Below are positions 55,138-64,000 of a stretch of 64,000 nt of DNA, piece by piece. The stretch spans positions 38,609,979-38,673,978 of the forward strand of contig OX421963.1 in the NCBI GenBank assembly GCA_949128115.1, in the 5' to 3' direction. Source of the stretch: Anaspis maculata. Lineage: Eukaryota; Arthropoda; Insecta; Coleoptera; Scraptiidae. The number at the start of each line of letters is the position of its first letter. Position 1 is the first letter of the stretch. The translations under genes and the position numbers were made by a program. The notes under the pieces were generated by a model, which saw only the letters and a list, made by a program, of their open reading frames with translations, was not told the origin of the DNA and ran no database searches.

Positions 55138-56507
55138 GGAGCACGCCGTCTGTTTACGAATTTCGTATACGAAGCTTGCGTATTTTCGTTCGTCTTTGCA
55201 ATCGGGAACGATCGTGAAAAGTCGTGCCCGTGGATGAAGGCCGCCATATTGCTAAAATTTTAGCAGAATGCAGAATATCATGCTAGACAAAGACAAGAAA
55301 GATCGACACTTTACGCAAAACCCAATGTTTTCGTATTTGTACGGAGCTTGCGGGCTGTGCATAGGCACGGCTGTGGGTAGGATACGCAAGGGGCTGGTCG
55401 ATTTTCACGAAATACGAAAGTGGCGTGCTCGCAAAATAGACCATATTAATTATTCGCACTTTCCCCTTCCACTAGTCATTTGTAAGTTAAGTATGTGCCT
55501 GTGACCATGCGCACTGCAGTTGAAGATCTTGCGCGCCTCAGCATGCATAGAAAACGGAACTTTGCTGTCGCTGTCAGAATTTACGATTTCAAGGTGTTTT
55601 CTTTATTCTTGGGGGTCTTGGGACGTTTTAACGTTTTCAAGTATAACTTTTACGTGACGGCTGACGCTCGGTTCGCTTTCAAGCGCTGTTAAAATTCTCG
55701 TTAGCGGAAGTTGTGCAATAAAATATGGCGGGTAATTTGAAATTGTTTTGGATCCAAAAAACCCCATTTTAAAATGCTTCGCATCAACTTCACAGCAAGA
55801 TTTTTCATTTCATTATGGTGAAAAGTAGATCAGGTATTTCTTTTTACACACTGGTTATGTTATACAATCGTTGAAATTGTCAATTTGCACCTTGAATTGA
55901 TCATTTTACAAAGTCAATCAACATGCATATTCTTATGGGAGTTTCGACCCAGCACATGTGGTTGTCTCTCTCCCCGATCTGCGACTGCGCTTTGAATAGT
56001 TAATATGGTCAATTCGGATATGAAAACGAACTTCGTAACCGTTTGAACGCATGCTCTGCACGGGGCAGAAGATGCAAGGGATTGGGCAATATTCAGCTGT
56101 AATATCACAAGTGCTTAGATTTTCACGATAATTTTGGTCAGGCGATCGCGAGTGCTGATTGTAGCGATAAATGCCCGACTCCGTAGGAGGAGGGCATTTA
56201 TCCAGGGACAATCAGCCCGAGGGAAACGCCTGGCCAAAATTATCTGGGAAAATCTCGAGCACGAGTGATATTTTGAAGATTATTACATAAAAGAAGTCCG
56301 AAGTGACAGCTGTCAGATTTTGTTGTTTACATGAATTTTATTCCGTTGCTATTGACAGTGGGATTTAGATAAGTGTATATTATCCTTGTAGGTCTAATAA
56401 TCAAGGGCGTTGTATGTAATAATCACTATTTACGAAACATGAAAGTGGCGTGCTAGCAAAATTCGTATACAAACACGAATTTCGTAACCGATTGACGGCG
56501 TGCTCCC
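55138..56507. mobile_element. Foldback element family Z
   Basis: 1.37-kb palindrome with ends GGAGCACGCCGTC and the complement GACGGCGTGCTCC. Arms carry ACGAATTTCGTATACGAA-type sequence, GTGGCGTGCT and ATAGACCATATTAATTATTC with inverse matches. It is CpG-rich for this window. The 78-92-codon frames inside are in the arms and not supported as genes. Confidence 0.75.
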
Positions 56508-56672
56508 ACCAGACTCTGGACTTCGCAAGCACGAATTTTGAAGCACCCTCGGTAGGTACCTATATTATGATGACCGTGGCAAAAAACTGATATTTCAAAT
56601 TTAGGCGAATCACCTTTGTATCTTCACGGAGCTGCATACGGCATGGCGCATGTCTCTAGTATAAGTAGTATA

Positions 56673-57151
56673 TACAGGGTAGCCTAACGGAAACACAATA
56701 GACCTAACTTCGGGCACTCAACCTCATTTGTTCGTATACTGGTAAATGGATATTTTACGAGAGCGACACGAGCTTTGCTATTGGTTTGCCAACTCCGAGT
56801 CAGTTTCTTAGAAAGGCCTCCAGCAACCCTCATGAAAAAGCTCCGAAATTGGCGACATCTTGTGAAATTGCCTCGTATCGTAAAAAAGCAGCGCTGTGAA
56901 TAACTTTCAAATAATTTGTCGTTCAACCCCGCTTTGAATAATGATGTTTCACTTAAAAATGATAATTTCTCTTCAAAATTTTCAAATGAGGTGCCACCCC
57001 GGCTCGGCTATGGGAAATAAACTGCACGGATGAATTAATATAAATATAGCCCTTGGACGTCCCCGTCGAAAACAACCTGTCGGAACTTTTTTTGAAAGAG
57101 ATGAAATCAAGTGCCCGAAAACAGGTCTGTTGTGTTGGGCGACTCTGTGTA
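56673..57151. mobile_element. Foldback element, diverged family C relative
   Basis: Left end TACAGGGTAGCCTAACGGAA then CACAATAGACC and CGGGCACT; the right end mirrors this (AGTGCCCGAAAACAGGTCTG, TTGTGTTGGGCGACTC). The interior is not similar to C. Confidence 0.6.
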
Positions 57152-58250
57152 AAGTCGTTATTTCTTTGCTCTAGAAAATTAACTTTTCCACGGCAGTTGC
57201 AGAAAAATTATAATGTTAATAAAAGTGCAACAGAAAACAGCGTTTGAAAAACGCAATGATGGATTTGATCTTGATGATCCCTATCAGGGGCTGCTGCCTG
57301 CAGACCCAATGGACCATAAGAGCCGCGGTCTCGGATGTATAGTTCCGTTGATGGAATTTCTTCGAAAACTTTTTGGAGGATTGTTGACCCAGAGTGGAAC
57401 TCGCGAATGACAAAAATAAAAGTGCCCGCTCTTTGCGGTACCTACAAATCGGGGGGCGTAACTGGACCTTCACAAACTAGAATCAAAGGAGTAGGTATAG
57501 TAATACGTAACAGTACCCGAAGAAGACTTGGTTCTTGTAGCGTAGCGGGGCGGAACAGAGTGAACAGACCTCTATCAAAAGCGCGGAACTACTGTTGTGG
57601 TAGTTCGCATCAGTTGCTGCATGTCTTCGTCTGCATATGGTACTTGGTAGTAAATGCACCTGCCAGCCATTAGTTTGCCCGCGCGAAGTCTGAGCAAAGC
57701 CGAAAGTATAGTAGTGTGCTGGTGTGGAAATTTAAAACATCTCTCGGAGACTAATACGAAGAACTGTGCGAGGGGACCTTGAGGGCCGGCGTTTCTTCAG
57801 CAAAAATTGCGCGCGAAGAAGTGTCGAAGATGAAACAAGTTGCTGGGACAAGTTTACGTACAAGGATTATAACCGTTTTGTTGGTCCTGTTACAAGTTGT
57901 AAGTTTCGTACCTATATAGTTGTGATAATGGACAGATGATGACAGGTGGTTGAGACAGTTTATTTTTGTCGCGTCGGGATCATTAAAGCAGGACATTTTA
58001 ACACTTAATTATTTGAGAAACGCCCGGTTTTTGTACCCACCGGTCAATGTGCGAATACTGCGAATCCTTCTGGAAAACTCCCGTTTACATTATGAAAATT
58101 ATATTAAGTAGGTATTTACCTAGTTTAGTAAAGTACGTTCAACTTTAGTGGGATTCGAGTGATATTATGATTTCGCGACTTTTTTCTTTCCAAGGGTGAA
58201 GTGAGCGAGACTCCCAGCCAACTCGAATCATACTAGAGTTGAACCCACTT
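57152..58250. other. Unassigned sequence
   Basis: No gene recognised. Overlapping plus and minus frames at 57213-57473 and a 112-codon plus frame at 57335-57673 show no family motif. Confidence 0.4.
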
Positions 58251-58371
58251 ACAGTCCATTTTTTTTTCAAAGTCCATTGTGGTGTAAATGACAAACACCT
58301 TCGCATTGACGGTGAATGCAAAGGTGTGTGCCATTTGCACCACAATAGACTTTGAAAAAAAAATAGACTGT
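58251..58371. mobile_element. Short hairpin repeat (family X)
   Basis: Arms ACAGTCCATTTTTTTTTCAA and AGTCCATTGTGGTG on the left are mirrored by CACCACAATAGACT and TTGAAAAAAAAATAGACTGT on the right. Confidence 0.8.
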
Positions 58372-59187
58372 CCCTACCCATGTACTTGATTGTTTGAGGA
58401 GTACTCTTCAATTTCCATCTATTGTTACCTACTTTGGCATTTACCCTTACGTCCCTTGCAGTGTGACATCGAGTCGAGTGTGACCTTAAAAATCCCTACT
58501 GTCATGAAATTTAAGAGATGATTCTTTGATTTCTTTTATGACTGAATGCGTGTAAGCAAATTTGTTCTTAACACTTCAGCCTTGAATTTTTAGCTTTCAA
58601 AACACAGAGTGAGGGTGTTGAAGTTGGTGGTGAAAATCAGTTTATTTTCTCAATAAAAGACAAACAAATAACAATATCAATTCAAAACATTGGGTATAGT
58701 TGGATAGGAGGATAGGTACGAGGTACCTCATGCCTAAACATAATATCTATAGGCAGAGACATTGTCGCTCTGAGAAAACATGACCTTGAAAGAAGAACAA
58801 AAACATATTTTTCTCAATAATTTGCAGAATTCAATTTGGAATAACATACTCAAATTCCCGAACATCCCAAAGCTTGGCTTTCTTTTATAGGAGTAGGACC
58901 AATCAAAGAGCGCAATCCTTGAAAATATCCGGTTTTGTCTGAATAACTTATAGTTATACTTAGTTACAACACAATTTTGCCAATTGGTATCGCGACATCA
59001 AAATTTGCAGGGCGAAGAAGTATTTCGAAATTACTAGTGAAGATTGCCGTATGTATCAAATATTTCATGCCAACAATTTTTTCCTTTTGTGCCATCCCAA
59101 TTCTCAAGATGTTAGCTTACCTACCACAAAACAAGACAGAAAAGAATGCCGCAAAATATTTATACGAGCCCTAACGTTTGTATGCAT
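58372..59187. other. Unassigned sequence
   Basis: No gene or paired repeat recognised. Confidence 0.4.
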
Positions 59188-59823
59188 TCATGTTTGGCCA
59201 CTGAAAATTATATCCCCAATATTGAATAGAAAAGAAACAGTTCTGCTCGGAACGAAATCAAAACAGATCTCTAATCTCGAATCTTTATGGGGTAAATTTT
59301 ACCCCGTTCAAGAAAAATCACATCTTCAAACTTTTTTGTGGCGGATTAGAAAAATAAGTTCAGATTATTATAATATTCATTATGAAGCGTATTTTTCTTG
59401 TTATATCCTGGAAATCTGGTTCAAATCGGCCGAAGCGTCTTGAAGTTGAATTATATTCAAAAGTACCAGAAATTACCGATTTTCAAGCTTTCGAACAAAA
59501 ACTATTGATCTCGCTATTGATAATTGGCAATTTTGAATAGCTGTGAGCTGTAACTTCAAGACACTTAGGCCGATTTGGACCAAATTTTCAGGATACACCA
59601 AAAAAAATATGTTCTCTACTAGCCCTACAATATTATGATATCTGAACTTCTCTTTTCCGACGACAAAAAAGTCTGAAAATGGTTTTTCTTGAACGGGGTA
59701 AAACTTGACCTGGGAATAAATATTATGGAAAATGCCACTTGGAGTATGGAGATTCGAGATCAGAGAGCAGAACAAACTATTTCTATTCAACATTCTGGAT
59801 ATAATTTTTAGTGGCCAAACATA
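59188..59823. mobile_element. Foldback element (family Y)
   Basis: Left arm: ATGTTTGGCCACTGAAAATT, ATTGAATAGAAA, CTCGAATCTTTATGG, ACCCCGTTCAAGAAAAA. The right arm carries all of these in inverse, ending TTTTTAGTGGCCAAACAT. The two 130-codon frames (59051-59443 plus and 59473-59865 minus) are the same arm sequence read from each side, so they mirror each other and are not genes. Confidence 0.8.
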
Positions 59824-61315
59824 AATACCCTGATGGGTTGCGCCAAAAAAATAATACGCATGCAATTAACTCTAATACGAGAATAAATGGATTTCAATCT
59901 GGCCAATCCTAGTAAGTTGACCAAGGAAAATGCATAAAACCTTTAAAAAAATTTCACTAATCTCGTATTATATTAATTGAGCGTTGGTGCAATCCAGGAA
60001 TAGTGTTGTTAGGGCTCGAACCTATTTGTTATATTCTTGCAAGCTACGTGTTTTCTTTTGCGGGAAATAGGATGTCGACGGTTCAGATGACTTACTGGTC
60101 ATGCCCTGGAGTATATATCAACAGCTCTGACCTAACAATATAGCTTTAATGTGACAAAAGCGAGGATACAATTTTCGGACTTGCTGCAGCAAACATGATA
60201 TACTTTGACAGCGCCGCAAGAAAAATGCTCAAGTGAGACTTTCGGGGACTTTAGGTACATGGTAGAGGATGAAATTCTGAATCGATAACAGCTTTAAAAT
60301 TTCATGAAATAATTATTTCAACCCCAAAACCCGAGCCAAAACCTATCTTTACTGCGCTAAGAATGCCTGGGCTAAAAAAGATTCGGAAGATTCTTATAGT
60401 AAAGGGAGGACCTCGGGGAGGACGAAAACGGGAGTTGATGGAAAACCTTCCTCTGATTTGGTCAAGATTTGGAGCTAACGCACACTGTCCAGCTTTCCGC
60501 GGGTCTATTGTTATCTAAGCGTTTGTACGTATGTTTCTATTTTGGTCAAGCAAGTAACACCGACCTAGACTTTTGTATCACCGACCAAATCAGTCGTTGT
60601 AGACCTGATAAACTGTATTAAACTTAATTTTCTGTTGCGGAACCGGGCATTAAGTGTGCCGCAGAATGCCAGAAATAATAAAATTCAGATTTATTTACCA
60701 AGAAGAATAAAACTTGACGTTCATAGACAGGAAATTAATTGAGAATAAATATTAATGACTGCAAAAAATTATACAGTTACAAACTTCAATGAACTGAGAA
60801 AAGCATTACATTTGTATAACTTATAAATACCTACATAGGTATATTATAGTTGAGTAAAATAAGTAGATATGACAATTATTATGCGCGTTATATGCTAATG
60901 AATAGCTAGTTTCGTACCGTATGCGACAATTGGGAATGAAGAAGAAAATACGTTATTCACTTTGAAGCATTTCTATTGCTTAATGATTGTAGTAAGTGGA
61001 TGGATCAAGAGATTATGAGGTAACGTAATAACCACACCGGAAATTCCGGTAGCTAAAAAGAAGAATTACATGCTCCTACTGACATATTTGTTTTAATTTA
61101 AATTAATTTACAAGTTCAATTGAGAATTAACCTGAGAAATGGCAAAAGCTTAAAACTGACCGACATTTCCATGTAAGTAATTCCAGAGTAGGTAGAAGCA
61201 GATAATACCTAACGGTAATTATGGTCTTTATGCCTCTTTAACGTCCCATCGCATCAGATACGATGAAGGTGTGACTGTGATCCAGTCCAAAAAGTTCTTC
61301 AGGTATACAGGGTGT
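59824..61315. other. Unassigned sequence
   Basis: No gene recognised over 1.5 kb. Confidence 0.45.
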
Positions 61316-62049
61316 TCCGAAAATACACCGACAACGTTGTAGGGCAGCTTCCTCTCATCAAAACAAGAAAAAAAGTTCCTATGAACATGGGTCCGGAAAC
61401 GCTTCCTTTTAGGAGCTACAGGCCCCTAAAGGTGGGACCCTGAAGATGGTGCGGTTTATTTAATATACCCGAAACCGTTCTAGGGAAATCAATCAAACTT
61501 GACACATTCAATAACCTTCTTATGCCTAACAAAATTTGAATGCCTAACAAAAATGAAGTTGCTTTGAAATAGTTTTTCTTTCGCCTTGAATATCGTAATT
61601 AAAAAATCAGCATTTGTGACCACGTTTTCATACATTCAAACTCAAATATCTTGTAAACCGAAGTTGAACAATGGGACCTTTTTTTGGTATAAAACTCCAA
61701 TATTTCATAATTTCTGGTTAAATTTGGGGACAATTCACATTCAAAAAAAGTTGGGGTTATTTTTACCCCCACACCTCGGCCTGGCCCACCCCTGGTAAAT
61801 TATTTTGGAATTAATCTTGCCTCATTTTGTTGGGCATAAGAAGGTCAGTGGATGTATCAAGTTTTATTGATTTCCCTTGAACGGTTCCGGAAATATTGAA
61901 TAAAAACCATCTTCAGGGTCCCACCTTTAGGGGTCTGTAGCTCCCTTAGAAAGCGTTTCCGGACCCATGCTCATTGGAATTTTTTTTCTTGTTTTGATGA
62001 GACGAAGCTGTCGTAGAACGTTGTCGGTATATTTTCGGGACAGCCTGTA
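61316..62049. mobile_element. Foldback element (family K)
   Basis: Ends TACAGGGTGTTCCGAAAATA and the complement ending TTCGGGACAGCCTGTA. Arms pair through CGACAACGTTGTAGGGCAGC, GGGTCCGGAAACGCTTCCTT and CCTAAAGGTGGGACCCTGAA. Non-coding. Confidence 0.85.
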
Positions 62050-63569
62050 TACCCATGCAAGACATAAGAAACTATACGACCTTTAACATACTCCTGTGCT
62101 TCATCATCCCAGATCTTGAAAAGTATTAAGCCTCTGTCACACGGCCATTGAAATCATAGTTGTCATTGAAAACCTGGAAGAGATCAATGATGAAAACGAG
62201 TATGAATAGTATGCCAGAAAACGCGTCCTATTTTATAATTTAGGAGAAATATGACAAACTTGACTGACGTTGATTTCCATCAGTTTATTTTTCTAGCTCA
62301 TTCACTTCAGCTCTTCAGCTCATAGGTTCACTACAAGAAGTGTAAAATTGCCAACACCGAGTTCTTCAGCCTTTTTTTAAATGTTATTGCCATTGACCAA
62401 GAATTTTGATTTCAACAGACATGGACAGCTTGGACTATTGCCTGTTTATACAGCATGAATCGAATCTCAAAATGCACGTGGGAGTATCGGAAAAGAAGTT
62501 ATTTCAGAGCGCACATAAATCTGCAAAGCCCCACCTAAACACCTGGAAATAGTCGTATTGACATGAAGCCGTCATCTCCGCCAAACGGAAAATCAGTATC
62601 CTGTAGCCTGAACTACAAAGATCATTTTAAACCGATTTCCAGCTTCTTGAAAATTAGTTCCTCTTTGCATGTCTCAATTCTTCATAGTAGTGGACGTGGT
62701 ACAACCGAAATAGGGAATATAAGTTGCAAATGATGATAAAGGCCAACCACTTTGCAGGGTTACAACTGAGACCTAATTAAACGATTTGACCCGCAGTGCT
62801 TTTCTTTTCGTCCCTTAGGATTTGAATAGCGCCCCTTTTGTCAAAATGGCGGATATTATCTAGGGGCAAAAGGTATCGAATAGCCTAGTGATGTCCAGCT
62901 CAGTAGAAATATATGAGGCTATGTCTCAATCGGTTTCTGGGACATCAAACACTATTTAAAAAAATGGTGGAACATTGCCATCTACCGCAGGCAAATTTAG
63001 TGGAGGCGCCAAAAGGAATTTAGTACTGTCATAAGAAAATTGCTGTAAAATTTTTATTTTTCAACCGATTTTAACACAAGACATCTCATTTTGTAGAAAA
63101 GTGAATTTTTCTTGTTACCTTATACCTTCCATAAGAAAAGACATTGAGAAATGTTGAAGAAAAAATTAAAAAATGATTTGAAAAAAAAGATTTTTTTAAT
63201 TTTTTTTATTTTGATGAAAATTGCTTTAATTGTAGATTTTGATGTTTCCTTTCTAAATTTGCACTTTTTCGATTTCTATCTTTGCCGCACGCATCATCAT
63301 ATTGAAAAAATAATGTCTGAAAAGAAGTTTTTGACAATATCTGAATTTTGGCCCTTGTGACATTGAAATGTTTATATACATATGAAAGCACATTCAGTCC
63401 TCCACAGTTTGACATCTGAACCTAGACCTAGACCTTCTGGAAGTATCAATTTTCGGTTCCAAAAGAATTAAAATCACCTCTTGGGGCTGTGCCAGGTCCA
63501 CCAATGTTCATGATTTGTGATGAATGACGACGCGTTATTGATGGGTAACTTGATTAAGACATGGTGGTG
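62050..63569. other. Unassigned sequence
   Basis: No gene recognised. The plus frame at 63151-63360 is Lys/Phe-rich low complexity. Confidence 0.45.
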
Positions 63570-63875
63570 ATCCAGTGGTGAAATTCGGTAGGCGCGGTCA
63601 CTATTTGTGGGTTTCACCCACGGGGGGGTTAATCAAACTCTTCGATTGGTATAGTAACAACTGAATAACAATTTATTAGCAGAAGGGCACATCTTGCCTG
63701 GTGAGTGGTTATCTTTCGTCTGCGGTGCACAGCACACACAAAACATTGCGAATACAATAAGATCCCGTGAGGGGTTCGCCCAAGCTACCTGGAAGGGCAG
63801 TGGGGGTGCTCAGCTCATATTATACAATCTACTCAGATAAGGACATATGCACTTAACATGCTCCCACCTTTGACG
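63570..63875 (-). mobile_element. Probable LTR with adjacent polypurine tract
   Basis: On the minus strand AAAGGTGGGAGCA (63874-63862) is a polypurine-tract-like sequence of the copia type, directly followed by TGTTAAGTGCATATG, a TG start for an LTR. AATAAA lies about 190 bp into it. The other end is uncertain. If correct, internal coding sequence should continue past the right edge of the window. Confidence 0.35.
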
Positions 63876-64000
63876 GAATGTCAATATTGAACTTAAAATA
63901 CTTATGTAGGTAGAAATAACACTTCGGTAATCAATTATTGTAAATGCAACAGAGTATATCTTAGTATTATTTACAAACAGGGGAAAATATCAAAAGTAGT

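Noticed and set aside
57335..57673. 112-codon plus-strand ORF
   Set aside because: It is composition-driven and overlaps another frame on the minus strand; no motif or splice context.
59051..59865. Two 130-codon ORFs in opposite directions
   Set aside because: They are the two arms of foldback Y read from each side, with the same peptide pieces.
60005..60090. tRNA-like B box on the minus strand (GGTTCGAGCCC)
   Set aside because: The spacing to the nearest A-box-like sequence is about 23 bases, too short for a tRNA, and the arms do not pair.
63151..63415. Opposing ORFs in a low-complexity stretch
   Set aside because: Lys/Phe-rich poly-A/T sequence without recognisable domains.

Overview
This is a 64 kb stretch of a repeat-rich, AT-rich animal genome, most likely an insect. 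The reasons are arthropod-type short introns (58, 62 and 194 bp), an insect-style UDP-glycosyltransferase with four coding exons, a fatty-acid-binding-protein-like gene, and many tetranucleotide CTAC/GTAG runs. A hemipteran (whitefly- or mealybug-like genome) is my guess from the repeat texture; nothing in the window proves it. There is no operon structure, and I could support no tRNA, rRNA or CRISPR.

Only two genes look intact. (1) A UDP-glycosyltransferase on the minus strand (24409-26219): signal peptide, N-terminal His, UGT signature, C-terminal membrane anchor and a KxKxx ER tail. (2) A 153-residue fatty-acid-binding-protein-like gene on the plus strand (50025-50486), apparently intronless, with an AATAAA just downstream. 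Two broken genes can be read across frameshifts: a Tc1-type transposase (37508-37917), and a decayed transposon-associated gene with a PIN/FEN-like nuclease region and a Cys-rich tail (46345-47215). A non-LTR retrotransposon 3' end (37226-37412) and several weak, unassigned ORFs are also listed.

About half of the window is made of palindromic (foldback) elements and MITEs, many nested. The main families, by my own labels, are: I (ends in TTAA; 703-1342 and 31864-37209); C (7762-8793, 22505-23724, diverged 56673-57151); D inside E (19705-21310); H with F inside it (11138-13807); G with F inside it (39572-41232); B (32931-33859, 35297-36323, 44039-45074); K, S, W, Y, Z and a dozen short MITEs. 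The second I copy is split by a 4.75 kb element (A) that has 8-bp target duplications and TGGAAATAC minisatellites at both ends, and A is itself packed with further foldbacks. Three copies of one LTR family are present (21996-22473, 27224-27726, fragment 43885-44015), and a different LTR end lies near the right edge. A decayed satellite with a period of about 140 bp fills 42790-43860.

The most unusual signals are these: family F foldbacks twice inserted exactly at the centre of AAATTT with no target duplication, shown by the intact opposite arm of the host palindrome; the decayed nuclease gene lying between ~500 bp inverted repeats, as if it were the element's own gene; element A with its minisatellite ends and a 0.2 kb relative; and a solo LTR flanked by 60-bp direct repeats instead of the usual 4-6 bp.
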